Below the pieces are notes generated by a model. The model was given only the letters and a program-made list of their open reading frames with translations. It searched no databases and was not told the origin of the DNA. A DNA stretch of 31,716 bases from the NCBI GenBank assembly GCA_002470275.1, contig DKNY01000069.1:1-31716 (forward strand), given 5' to 3'. Below, one piece after another: positions 1 through 8,029 of the stretch. A program made the translations under genes and the position numbers. This DNA is from Gammaproteobacteria bacterium UBA7376. GTDB lineage: Bacteria; Pseudomonadota; Gammaproteobacteria; Pseudomonadales; Azotimanducaceae. Within the stretch, counting starts at the first letter, position 1; each line of letters begins with the position of its first letter.

Positions 1-8
1 GCTCCCGC

Positions 9-1820
9 TCAGCTCCGCCGCAGTCGTCGCCAGACAAAGCGGCACAGCAAAAATACACCCATGAGCAGGATCAAGGTTACGATCCCCAGGGGAACGATGA
101 GGTCGGTACGCGTCAACAAACCCTTACCGAGCACGACCCTAACCTGGTCATACCCCGGCGGGATATCCAGAACGTCGTTTGCCGCCGCCCAGCGTGCATA
201 GGCCTGCTGCATAGAAACGAACCGCTCCGGGAATTGCTGGCTCAAATCCACCGTTTCTGCGGGGTCGGCATTGATATCAAATAACGACCAGCGCTCCGCC
301 TGTCCGGGCACTCGGTTGTAGACCAACTTCCAGCGACCGTCGAATAAAGCACGGTTACCCCCTAGCTCATAGCCCACGTATTCCCCTGCTTGCCTGATTT
401 CCGCGTCTGCGTCGTTCAGCACCGGCAACAGGCTCTTCCCCGTCACCTGTCTATGCACACCAACGCCAGCCAAATCTAATATGGTCGGCGCCACATCAGT
501 TGCCCAACCAAACGCGCCTGCGATAGCGCCCGGGGATGAAACGACCGGTTCTCCGCCCCGATAACCAGCAATGATCATGGGGACCCGGAGGCCGCCTTCC
601 CCGGCAAAAAATTTATACCAAGCCAGTGGTCCAACCACGGCGCTCGCCCAGGCAGGGCCAATGTCGTGGTAACTGTCGATCTCTCCCAGGGTTTCAAAGT
701 TCATATTGAAACCAGACTGCTTCACCCAAGCTCTGTAGAGGCGAGTAGCAGGTCGAGGCTCTCCCACCAAGGCTCGAGTAGCGAGACTGCCTTCAGCGCC
801 GTTATCAGAAAGGAAAATAAAGACCGTATTCTCAAGTTCGCCAAGGCCGTCCAAATGATCGATCAATCGGCCAACATGATGGTCCATGGACTCCACCATA
901 CCTGCATAGACCGCCATGCCCCGAGCCTCAAACGCTTTTGCTTCGGGTGATATTTCCGACCATGGTGGTGTAGTTGGAAGCGGATAACCCTGCGTTCCCT
1001 CTGGCAGCATGCCCTTATCAATAAGCCCCTGGGTTCTATCTGCTCGCAGTTGCTCCCATCCCTTGTCATAAACCCCCAGGTATCTATCCCGATATTCCCC
1101 AGGCGCCTGGACCGGGATGTGCACTGCCTGGAAGGCGACGTAGGCGAAAAAAGGCTTATCTCTTGGCTCGCTGCCTATGTATTCAATCGCCTTGTCGACA
1201 AAGTACTCTGATGAATAAAAGTCATTCGGTAAATTGATCCTATTACCGTTTTCGTACCAATTCGCCTGCCTGTAGATCGGCAGATAGGGTCGCTGACGCC
1301 AATTATCCGCGCCGGTATCTGCTAGCGAAACTGCCCGGTGGAATCCACGCTCGCTAGGCAGTTGCCCTGGGCCATGGCCTAAATGCCACTTACCCGACAT
1401 GTAAGTGCTGTAGCCCTTAGCCCGCAGAAATTCCGCGATCGTGCCCACCTCAGCGCTCAAGGCCCCCTGGTATGCTGCTGCGTCTGCCTGTTCGAGTGGC
1501 ACCGCTTCTGGAATATTAGCCACGCCGGCGGTATGGCTATTCACGCCCGTTAGTAACATCGCCCGTGTCGGAGCGCAGGATGCGGCTACGTGAAAGTTCG
1601 AAAATCGTAGGCCAGAGGCAGCGAGCGCATCCAGATTAGGAGTACTGATCTCACTCCCATAGGACCCAAGGTCTGAGTAACCCAAATCGTCGGCTAACAA
1701 CAAGACGATGTTAGGTGAAGAGCCAGATGCCGCCGAGGACGATGACCAGATAAAACAAGCCAGTGTCGCCAACATTAAAAACCAGTCGCTATGACGAGGT
1801 TTCATTGATGATTCCAACAT
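9..1820 (-). CDS. Sulfatase (arylsulfatase family), membrane-anchored
   Basis: Probable type I sulfatase hydrolysing sulfate esters outside the cytoplasm. Of 603 residues, about 13-33 look like a signal peptide. Asp44-Asp45 in LADDLGYSDLG are expected calcium ligands. CAPTR (82-86) is the C-x-P-x-R site whose Cys is converted to formylglycine. GKWHLG and FLSDNGAE are further family motifs. The C-terminus has a hydrophobic helix followed by an Arg-rich tail (LCRFVWRRLRRS), suggesting membrane anchoring; this is uncommon for the family. The start is chosen because AGGGAGA lies 8 nt upstream; an in-frame ATG at 1859 lacks a good ribosome binding site. It diverges from the PhyH gene. No maturase (FGE or anSME) lies in the window. 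The substrate cannot be told from sequence. Confidence 0.9.
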   Translation of the reverse strand: MLESSMKPRHSDWFLMLATLACFIWSSSSAASGSSPNIVLLLADDLGYSDLGSYGSEISTPNLDALAASGLRFSNFHVAASCAPTRAMLLTGVNSHTAGVANIPEAVPLEQADAAAYQGALSAEVGTIAEFLRAKGYSTYMSGKWHLGHGPGQLPSERGFHRAVSLADTGADNWRQRPYLPIYRQANWYENGNRINLPNDFYSSEYFVDKAIEYIGSEPRDKPFFAYVAFQAVHIPVQAPGEYRDRYLGVYDKGWEQLRADRTQGLIDKGMLPEGTQGYPLPTTPPWSEISPEAKAFEARGMAVYAGMVESMDHHVGRLIDHLDGLGELENTVFIFLSDNGAEGSLATRALVGEPRPATRLYRAWVKQSGFNMNFETLGEIDSYHDIGPAWASAVVGPLAWYKFFAGEGGLRVPMIIAGYRGGEPVVSSPGAIAGAFGWATDVAPTILDLAGVGVHRQVTGKSLLPVLNDADAEIRQAGEYVGYELGGNRALFDGRWKLVYNRVPGQAERWSLFDINADPAETVDLSQQFPERFVSMQQAYARWAAANDVLDIPPGYDQVRVVLGKGLLTRTDLIVPLGIVTLILLMGVFLLCRFVWRRLRRS

Positions 1821-1837
1821 TGCGTCATTCTCCCTGA

Positions 1838-1854
1838 AATGAGATGTGCTCATT
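1838..1854. repeat. 17-bp interrupted palindrome, candidate operator
   Basis: AATGAG-ATGTG-CTCATT is a perfect 6-bp inverted repeat with a 5-nt centre, in the 146-bp divergent gap just upstream of the sulfatase start. Its position suits a repressor site, but no regulator gene is adjacent, so the role is inferred. Confidence 0.3.
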
Positions 1855-1924
1855 GTCATGCAATCCGCTCTTGACTAGGCTTCCCCACCGGATGCTGGGC
1901 AGCAGGCGAACCGCTCCATGACAA
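1853..1924. repeat. Spaced 8-bp inverted repeat in divergent promoter region
   Basis: TTGTCATG at 1853-1860 is repeated inverted as CATGACAA at 1917-1924, with 56 bp between the arms. It lies between the sulfatase and PhyH genes and could be a paired regulator site or chance. I saw no strong -35/-10 pair in this gap. Confidence 0.2.
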
Positions 1925-1966
1925 CATCCGAGGCATCCATCATTGGCCCACGAAAGAAACTTGTAA

Positions 1967-2719
1967 ATGACTGATGAAGAAAAATTTCGATTTGACCTCC
2001 AGGGGTTTTTAGTCGTTGGGGGGATCTTGTCGCCAGAGGAGTGCGAGGCGCTCTCTAGGCAAGCAGACGAACAATGGCCACGGAGTTCCGACGACGGACT
2101 TTTTCGACGCACCGCAGATATTTCTAGGTGGGGTCCTAATTTCCTCAACCTGATGGACCACCCGCGCATCCTCCCCTACCTTTTTGAGCTGATCGGGCCT
2201 GGGGTGCGGGCGGACCACGACTACTGCATCTTCATGCAGCAAGGCGCAGAGGGGCAGAACCTCCACGGCGGCCCGATGCTCCACGAGACGGACCATTGGT
2301 ATCACTATCAGGATGGTGTCATACGCAATGGCTTAACGGTGGTGACCTGGGCGCTCACCGATGCCAACCCAGGTGAGGGTGGTTTTACCTGCCTACCCGG
2401 TAGCCACAAGACAAACTTCCTAAAACATTTCCCCAAGGACGTAGCCAGTCACCAGCGCGTGCCGGACTTCGTTCATCAACCCACGCTGAGAGCAGGGGAC
2501 GTCCTGATCTTTACTGAAGCCCTCATCCACGGAACCGCGACTTGGCGAGCTGCGACGGAAAGGCGCGCGCTCCTCTATAAATATAGCCCTCCTCACTCTT
2601 CCTGGGCTAAGGTTCCCTATAGCCCAGACGCTTACCCCTCCGCATCTGAACAGCAACGCCGCCTCATGCAGCCGCCCTCGGTGGCCGGGCATCTCGGCAC
2701 GCTGGATGAGGGCCTCTAG
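1967..2719 (+). CDS. Phytanoyl-CoA dioxygenase (PhyH)-like non-heme iron oxygenase
   Basis: A 250-residue cytoplasmic protein of the PhyH superfamily of Fe(II)/2-oxoglutarate enzymes. The family look comes from LHGGP (99-103), an NGL..V.WALTD stretch (121-132), GEGGFTCLPGSHK (136-148), the distal His in LIHGT (H188) and an Arg around 199-200 expected to bind 2-oxoglutarate. The usual H-x-D/E iron motif is absent: the proximal His100 is followed by Gly-Gly, and no H-x-D or H-x-E occurs anywhere in the protein. H-x-G/A is known from iron halogenases such as SyrB2 and WelO5, but this may simply be the pattern of this subfamily. It is followed 50 bp later by an MFS exporter. The substrate is unknown. 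Confidence 0.8.
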   Translation: MTDEEKFRFDLQGFLVVGGILSPEECEALSRQADEQWPRSSDDGLFRRTADISRWGPNFLNLMDHPRILPYLFELIGPGVRADHDYCIFMQQGAEGQNLHGGPMLHETDHWYHYQDGVIRNGLTVVTWALTDANPGEGGFTCLPGSHKTNFLKHFPKDVASHQRVPDFVHQPTLRAGDVLIFTEALIHGTATWRAATERRALLYKYSPPHSSWAKVPYSPDAYPSASEQQRRLMQPPSVAGHLGTLDEGL

Positions 2720-2769
2720 GTGTTCCCTAAATCTTTAACTCTCTCTCAGGCGCTCAGGCGGATGTGCTG

Positions 2770-3984
2770 ATGGCGAATAAAAAACACGCGCTGACCTTCG
2801 TTACGATTACCGTTCTCCTGGATACCATCGGCTTTGGCATCATATTGCCAGTAATGCCTGAATTCCTCGTGAGTTTAGGCAATATATCGCTGTCCGAAGC
2901 CTCCTCACTCAGCGGTTTTTTGATCGCCAGCTATGCGGTGACCAACTTTTTCTTCGCTCCGATTCTAGGCGGCCTGAGCGACCGATTTGGGCGCAAGCCT
3001 CTATTGGTGGTGTCTCTATTTTTTTTCGCCATAAGCTATTTGCTAGCAGGCTTTGCCACGGCCCTATGGGTGCTCTTCCTTGGCCGAATATTGACCGGCG
3101 TCACAAGCGCAACCTATGCGGTAGCCAACGCCTTGATTGCCGATGTCTCCCCGCCGGAGGAGCGGGCACAAAATTTCGGCCTCCTCGGCGTTGCATTCGG
3201 TTTGGGCTTTATTATTGGGCCTGCTCTAGGCGGCATAATAGGCGGGTGGGAGCTTCGCGCGCCGTTCTTCGTATCAGCAGGCTTGGCGTTTGCCAACGCG
3301 CTTTACGGGCTGTTCTTTTTTCAGGAAACGCTTGCAGCGGATAAACGCAGGTCTTTCGAGCTATTACGGGCCAATCCTTGGGGTGCTCTGCTTCAGCTGC
3401 GACGATACCCAATGTTGCTTGGACTGCTATTAGCCATCTTCATCTATGCCCTGGGTCATCACGCTTATTCCGCCAGCTGGAATTTCTACACCATAGAGAA
3501 ATTCGCTTGGACGCCGATGGATGTGGGGCTTTCATTAGCCTTTGTCGGGGTGTTGTCTGTGATTGTCCAAGGCGGGCTCCTGCGAGTCGTCATCCCCCGG
3601 TACGGAGCCGTTGCCTGCGCCTATGCCGGTTACTCTGCGGCCATCCTCTCCTTTATTGGCATCGCCCTGGCCGACAGCGTTCTAACCCTCTACCTTTGGT
3701 TAACGCTGTCTGCGTTGGGAGGGTTGGTGGGTCCCTCCGTGACCGGCCTTGTTTCGAATCAGGTCTCCGAAGACGCCCAGGGGGAGCTGCAGGGTGCCAT
3801 CGCCAGCATAAACAGCGTGGCCATGATCGCGGGACCTTTGCTGATGACCCAAGCCTTTGCCTTTTTCACCGCAGACACCACGGCCCTCTACCTGCCGGGG
3901 GGCGTGTTCTTGATCGCCGCTGCACTCAGCGTGATCACGCTGCTGATCTTCAGTCGGCAGACATCGAAGTTAGCCGCCCACTGA
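2770..3984 (+). CDS. MFS transporter, TetA-like drug:H+ antiporter family
   Basis: A 404-residue inner-membrane transporter with about 12 predicted helices. The first helix carries [15 protein letters not shown], and MFS motif A appears as [11 protein letters not shown] (67-77) in the first cytoplasmic loop. Both are typical of DHA1/TetA exporters. The start is ATG 2770, preceded by AGGCG about 9 nt upstream; a GTG at 2764 in the same frame has poorer spacing. It probably forms a transcription unit with the PhyH gene. Its end overlaps the end of the convergent FAD oxidoreductase gene by 15 bp. Resemblance to TetA does not establish tetracycline resistance; the substrate is unknown. Confidence 0.88.
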   Translation: MANKKHALTFVTITVLLDTIGFGIILPVMPEFLVSLGNISLSEASSLSGFLIASYAVTNFFFAPILGGLSDRFGRKPLLVVSLFFFAISYLLAGFATALWVLFLGRILTGVTSATYAVANALIADVSPPEERAQNFGLLGVAFGLGFIIGPALGGIIGGWELRAPFFVSAGLAFANALYGLFFFQETLAADKRRSFELLRANPWGALLQLRRYPMLLGLLLAIFIYALGHHAYSASWNFYTIEKFAWTPMDVGLSLAFVGVLSVIVQGGLLRVVIPRYGAVACAYAGYSAAILSFIGIALADSVLTLYLWLTLSALGGLVGPSVTGLVSNQVSEDAQGELQGAIASINSVAMIAGPLLMTQAFAFFTADTTALYLPGGVFLIAAALSVITLLIFSRQTSKLAAH

Positions 3985-5346
3985 TCCCTCGGTGTCCCTG
4001 ACTTCCGGGTTCTGATCGCGCGCTGCGGCGATTCTGTTCAAATTTGGGCCGGCCGCACGGGCGAGCTTGGCCAACCGTGAAGAGCGCAGAAACACCTTCC
4101 AGGCCGGCACATGTGACATGAAGGCCAGCCTCGCCGATCGCAACCATTTGCCCATGTGCTTTAGCCAGAAAACGGTGTTCTGCATATTTACGCGGCTACA
4201 GTACAGAAAGTCATCTATCGTCTCGGGATGGGGCACAACCTGGCAGAGGCTATTGCGGAAGTCGTCATCATCAAATGCCGTTTCCACATGCGCAATCAGC
4301 GAGGCGCTAAAGACTTGTTGGCACATCTGCACAGATTGCAGTGAGATCAGACCTTCTTTGAAAATTGGCGTAATCGGTCGCTTGGCCAAGCCATTGGCCG
4401 TGCAGTCAACTATTAGGGTGCCTTCCGACAGGGCGATGGACCCTTGCTCCAGCGTCACCTGGTCGGTCCCTACTGCCTGGACACGACCCAAACGAACCAC
4501 GTTTTTTATGCGACGAAGGCACTCTAGCTCGTCCCTGTTGACGGTCGCGCAGCGATACTTCGTGGCCCACCGATCAGGGTCAATACGAAATAGTAAACCC
4601 TCACTTTCCAGATTGACGAGCAGCTGTTCTAGCCTCTCGGATTGTGCAAACTGACGTTGCTGTGTCTCCACCAGGTCGAGAATACCCTGCGGAAAAATGG
4701 TGTCTCGGTTAAGCAGCCATGCATCGTTTGGCACGATCCAACGAATCATGCCTTCGGGTACAGAGTGCTCCAACAAATACAAAATAGCGTCAATTCCGGT
4801 CTTTCCCGCACCAACGACCACATAATCCGTCACCGGATGATTGATATTCACCAGGCCGTTGACGGGAATCACTCGCGCCTCTGACGCTACGGGGAAGGGG
4901 GGCTCGCGCATCGACGGCACCTCGACGCGCATGTAGGTGGCGTCCACCAGCTTGCGCCTGACGGTTACCGCTGTCGTCTCCCCGCTCAAGAGCGATGAAA
5001 AGCGATGCGGCTCGTTCATCCCTGAGACGAACTCGCACTGGGGAAAGTATTTCACCCGGCCGGTTGCAAGCATTCTCGCCATAACCTGCTGGAAATAGGC
5101 AACGACTTCCTGGCCCGTCGCCAGGGCCGAGCCGCCTGACCCCAATACGGCAGAGTTCACGCCGTAAAAGGCTGCGGGCTGATGCAGTGAGACAAAGGGA
5201 TAGGCCCGGGTCCAATGTCCTCCCGGCGTGCCGTACCGATCAACAATCATGACCTCTGCCGCCGGATCACCGGCCAGAATTTCATCTGCGAAGGCCAGCC
5301 CCATAGCGCCGCTGCCGATCACCAAATAATCTGTTTCAAGCGGCAT
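3970..5346 (-). CDS. FAD/NAD(P)-binding oxidoreductase
   Basis: A 458-residue flavoprotein with two Rossmann nucleotide-binding motifs: GSGAMG (11-16), after a hydrophobic beta strand and followed by VDR at the second strand end, and GAGKTG (179-184) within DYVVVGAGKTG. This two-domain layout resembles flavin-containing monooxygenases and pyridine-nucleotide-dependent flavoproteins. I see no CxxC redox disulfide. The start at 5346 is preceded by a strong AGGGGAGG site; an upstream ATG at 5373 is unnecessary. It is the last gene of a minus-strand operon after GFA, GST and DUF1295 genes (68-bp gap) and overlaps the MFS gene tail to tail. Its substrate cannot be assigned. Confidence 0.8.
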   Translation of the reverse strand: MPLETDYLVIGSGAMGLAFADEILAGDPAAEVMIVDRYGTPGGHWTRAYPFVSLHQPAAFYGVNSAVLGSGGSALATGQEVVAYFQQVMARMLATGRVKYFPQCEFVSGMNEPHRFSSLLSGETTAVTVRRKLVDATYMRVEVPSMREPPFPVASEARVIPVNGLVNINHPVTDYVVVGAGKTGIDAILYLLEHSVPEGMIRWIVPNDAWLLNRDTIFPQGILDLVETQQRQFAQSERLEQLLVNLESEGLLFRIDPDRWATKYRCATVNRDELECLRRIKNVVRLGRVQAVGTDQVTLEQGSIALSEGTLIVDCTANGLAKRPITPIFKEGLISLQSVQMCQQVFSASLIAHVETAFDDDDFRNSLCQVVPHPETIDDFLYCSRVNMQNTVFWLKHMGKWLRSARLAFMSHVPAWKVFLRSSRLAKLARAAGPNLNRIAAARDQNPEVRDTEGSVGG

Positions 5347-5414
5347 CGAGCGCCTCCCCTGGTTGATCGCCATCGACGATCAGCGAATCAAGGCGCCGCT
5401 GTGCTCGACGCGCT

Positions 5415-6287
5415 TCAGGCACGAGGCGGCCAGAGCATAAGCGCCGGCGTTTTGTTGACGTAAGCCTGGTACTCCGGGTCATCGCCCCATTGCTTGCGAC
5501 CTCGATTTTCAAGCATGCGAATCCCGCTCACCGCCGTCAGAAGAAATATCACCCAGAGCGGGGATAACATCAAAAACAGCTGATTACCCTGAAGTGCCGG
5601 CAGCGCCATGATCGCGACACCGACCCATAGCGTAATCTCACCAAAGTAATTGGGATGTCGGGACCAGGCCCAGAGGCCGGTCGTAATAAAGGCATTCGCG
5701 TTTGCTGGATCGGCCCTAAATGCCGTTTTCTGCTGATCCGCGACCACTTCGATCACAAAGCCGATGAGCCAGAGCGCTAAGCCAAGGTAGAACACGAACC
5801 CAAGTTCCGTCGCTACGGAAGACGTTAACGCACCCAGAGCCGCGCTGGCCGTGATAAAAACCCAGGCGCCCTGGAGGGTCCAAGTCATAAAGAAGGTTGG
5901 GAAAGAGACCTTGATAGTTCGGAAGCGACGATCTTCCCCGGCCTTGCGGATTCTGAAAAAAAGAAAGGGGCCCAGGCGCAGTGCCCAAACCCAAATCACC
6001 ACCGCAATGATCAGTGAGGGCGTATCGAAACGACCCGCCATCAGCAGAGCGGCAGCTATCGTAACGATGTACGTCAGGCTTCCCGTGAGGTCGTAAAAAT
6101 GCTCGGTCTGATTGCGCCAAGCATGGATGAAGACAAGCCACTGCACGGCCAACGCAAAAATGCCGCAAAGTAAGAAAATCGGAATACCCAATGCGGTAAC
6201 GCCCTGATCAGAACCAGCCCACGCAACCAAGGCCATGAGCAGAACTGCTCCCAAAGATCCACCAATACCAACCAACCACTGTCCCAT
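5415..6287 (-). CDS. DUF1295 / steroid 5-alpha-reductase-like integral membrane protein
   Basis: A 290-residue inner-membrane protein with about seven hydrophobic segments. The C-terminal half has the DUF1295 signature: DQQKTAFRADPAN, then GLWAWSRHPNYFGEITLW, then a final ENRG...YQAYVNKTP stretch. The family shares a fold with steroid 5-alpha-reductase C-terminal domains and isoprenylcysteine methyltransferases, and many members act on lipid-like substrates, but this protein's reaction is unknown. ATG 6287 has GAGGAAGG a few bases upstream. It lies 33 bp after the GST gene and 68 bp before the FAD oxidoreductase, implying an operon and possibly a shared hydrophobic substrate. Confidence 0.88.
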   Translation of the reverse strand: MGQWLVGIGGSLGAVLLMALVAWAGSDQGVTALGIPIFLLCGIFALAVQWLVFIHAWRNQTEHFYDLTGSLTYIVTIAAALLMAGRFDTPSLIIAVVIWVWALRLGPFLFFRIRKAGEDRRFRTIKVSFPTFFMTWTLQGAWVFITASAALGALTSSVATELGFVFYLGLALWLIGFVIEVVADQQKTAFRADPANANAFITTGLWAWSRHPNYFGEITLWVGVAIMALPALQGNQLFLMLSPLWVIFLLTAVSGIRMLENRGRKQWGDDPEYQAYVNKTPALMLWPPRA

Positions 6288-6320
6288 TAGACCTTCCTCA
6301 TCGCTGCGACGAAATAATCG

Positions 6321-6962
6321 CTAATTAATGTCCGGCGACCACGTTGCGCCAGGACGACCCTCTTCCCAGAGCGGGAACTTTGGCATTACTGAAATGAAAA
6401 GGGAATGTTCTAACCATGCGTCCAACCATGCCCGCAGGCAGGGAAGGGGCGCCTGATCAAACCAAGGTCGGTCCACGGCCGCAAACTGCCGGATAAAGGG
6501 CATCAACGCCAAGTCATAGAACTGAGGCGCTGGACCCAAAAGATATCGTTCCTGCGCCAGCCTCAACTCCAGGAGACGAAGAATAGCGCACGCATCGTCT
6601 CGGTACGCTTCGGGCGAGCGCGGGGCATTCCCATGATGATATTTGTAAGCATCCAGGAGCGGTTTAAAGTCGCTGTCGAAGCGTTCGGCCATGCTGCGCT
6701 GCTCATCAACAGATCTTTGATCAATCCAACCGCTGCCTTCGCGTGATAGGGCCCACTGCATGATATCCAGACTCTCTTCCAGCACTCCGCCATCATCAAA
6801 TTCTAGAACCGGCACCGTCCCCTTGGCAGACAGCTGCAAAAAGGCCGCGGGCTTCTGCCGCAATAAAATTTCACGGACCTCGATGGGTTCGCCCAAAATC
6901 GCCAAAGCCATCCTTGCCCGCATGGCATATGGGCAGCGACGAAAGGAGTAAAGCGTGTGCAT
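6321..6962 (-). CDS. Glutathione S-transferase family protein
   Basis: A 213-residue cytoplasmic protein. The N-terminal thioredoxin-like domain carries a glutaredoxin-like CPYA at 10-13 in place of the catalytic Tyr/Ser of some classes, then KGTVPVLEF with the cis-Pro and a LEES glutathione-contact motif. The helical C-terminal domain includes LLGPAPQFYDLALMPFIRQF. Such proteins conjugate or reduce substrates with glutathione, or remove glutathione from conjugates; Cys10 makes thiol transfer plausible. It sits 23 bp after the GFA-family gene and 33 bp before the DUF1295 gene. The exact class is not certain. Confidence 0.88.
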   Translation of the reverse strand: MHTLYSFRRCPYAMRARMALAILGEPIEVREILLRQKPAAFLQLSAKGTVPVLEFDDGGVLEESLDIMQWALSREGSGWIDQRSVDEQRSMAERFDSDFKPLLDAYKYHHGNAPRSPEAYRDDACAILRLLELRLAQERYLLGPAPQFYDLALMPFIRQFAAVDRPWFDQAPLPCLRAWLDAWLEHSLFISVMPKFPLWEEGRPGATWSPDIN

Positions 6963-6985
6963 GAAATTTGGGCTCCAGGAGGGAA

Positions 6986-7414
6986 CTATTGGCGATCTAA
7001 CTCGTGCAGGGCAGACAGATCAGAGCACCAAGATACCCGTGACTTGCACCATACCTGAGCCCTGGGACGCAGCTCGGCAGCCTGGGATAAAACGCCCACA
7101 CGCAAGCCTAGAAGGCGCTCCCCCTCTGGAACATCCTCCACCACCGACGTGGCGTAAAGCTGGGTGCTGCAAACCTCGCAGAATGCCAGCTCACGCCGAT
7201 TGCCGCTGTCCGCCAGCTTGATGTATTGCTTGGGCTTACCCTGGACGAGCTGGAAGTCTTGCTCTGACGTTTGCAAGATCACTCGATAAGGGCCGCCCGA
7301 CATGATTTGACAGTCACGGCAGTGGCACAGCACCGCGCGACTGACATCGACGCGAGCTTTGAACTTGATGGCCTCGCAGTGACAACTCCCATCCACTGAC
7401 GTTTTATCGTCCAT
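6986..7414 (-). CDS. GFA family (DUF636) zinc-binding protein
   Basis: A 142-residue protein with the full Cys set of the GFA/CENP-V family: C11-x-C13, C30/C32/C35 (CHCRDC) and C79-x-x-C82 (CEVC), expected to hold two zinc ions. The family was named for a reported glutathione-dependent formaldehyde-activating enzyme, but most members have no proven activity. The start is secure: AAGGAGG lies 5 nt upstream. It is the first gene of the GFA-GST-DUF1295-FAD oxidoreductase operon and diverges from the cytochrome c' gene. The GST immediately downstream supports a glutathione link without proving it. Confidence 0.88.
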   Translation of the reverse strand: MDDKTSVDGSCHCEAIKFKARVDVSRAVLCHCRDCQIMSGGPYRVILQTSEQDFQLVQGKPKQYIKLADSGNRRELAFCEVCSTQLYATSVVEDVPEGERLLGLRVGVLSQAAELRPRAQVWCKSRVSWCSDLSALHELDRQ

Positions 7415-7449
7415 TTGAACCTCCTTATCTCTCGATCATGGCCTATCGG

Positions 7450-7459
7450 CAGACGTCTG
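7450..7459. repeat. 10-bp perfect palindrome in divergent gap
   Basis: CAGACGTCTG lies in the 156-bp gap between the GFA-family gene and the cytochrome c' gene, about 36 bp upstream of the former. It may be an operator, but short palindromes also arise by chance. Confidence 0.2.
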
Positions 7460-7502
7460 TGCATGTAATGCCTCCGGCCATGCGCCAGAGCGCCTGAGAT
7501 CA

Positions 7503-7531
7503 TTGTATTTGGAGAGTATCCGGGCTAAAAG
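7503..7531 (+). promoter_or_regulatory. Possible sigma-70 promoter for cytochrome c'/b561
   Basis: TTGTAT (7503-7508) and TAAAAG (7526-7531) are separated by 17 bp and sit 40 bp upstream of the cytochrome c' start. The match to consensus is only fair. Confidence 0.25.
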
Positions 7532-7570
7532 AACCCAGTCATCTATTTCTACACGGCCAAGGAGCTTCCC

Positions 7571-8029
7571 ATGCCTCGCAATCTTTTGATCGGACTACTT
7601 GTATTTTTCTCATCAATGCCGAGCTTTGCAGCAACGGCAGAAGAACGCGCTCAAGCTGCCATCGAAGCCCGCCAGGGCTTACTCAAGGTCGTTGGTCAAT
7701 ACTTTGGCCCCTTGGTTGGAATGGCTCGAGGACAAATCCCCTATGACGCCGATATTGCGGCCAAGAATGCTAAGAACGTATCGCTGCTGTTGCCTATGAT
7801 CCCCGACCTCTTCGCCTTCGATACGCGGGCTAGCGGCTTGCCCAGCGATAGCCTGGATGGCGTATGGGAAAACCCTGAGGATTTTGCGACCAAGGCCATG
7901 GAGGCCGCTAAACAGGCAGAGGCGCTTGCGGCAGTAGCGGGCGACGGGCGCGGGGCCCTGGGCGGCGCGTTGAGCGCTGCGGGGGGCGCCTGCAAGAGCT
8001 GCCATGACGACTATCGACAAAAGCAGTAA
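7571..8029 (+). CDS. Cytochrome c' (class II c-type cytochrome)
   Basis: A 152-residue periplasmic protein with a clear signal peptide (about 1-20, hydrophobic core ending SFA). The single heme site CKSCH (141-145) is close to the C-terminus, and the rest reads as a four-helix bundle; this is the class II layout. Cytochromes c' bind NO and CO at five-coordinate heme, or act as electron carriers in six-coordinate variants. The next gene, a b561-type membrane cytochrome, overlaps the stop codon by 1 nt (TAATG), so the two are probably co-translated and exchange electrons. Confidence 0.88.
   Translation: MPRNLLIGLLVFFSSMPSFAATAEERAQAAIEARQGLLKVVGQYFGPLVGMARGQIPYDADIAAKNAKNVSLLLPMIPDLFAFDTRASGLPSDSLDGVWENPEDFATKAMEAAKQAEALAAVAGDGRGALGGALSAAGGACKSCHDDYRQKQ

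Noticed and set aside
2770..3984. Tetracycline resistance gene
   Set aside because: TetA-like motifs only define the DHA1 transporter family; no TetR is adjacent and no mobile context is seen.
3378..4001. 207-codon ORF inside the MFS gene
   Set aside because: Shadow frame of a well-supported transporter; composition is Arg/Cys/His-rich as in out-of-frame GC-rich DNA.
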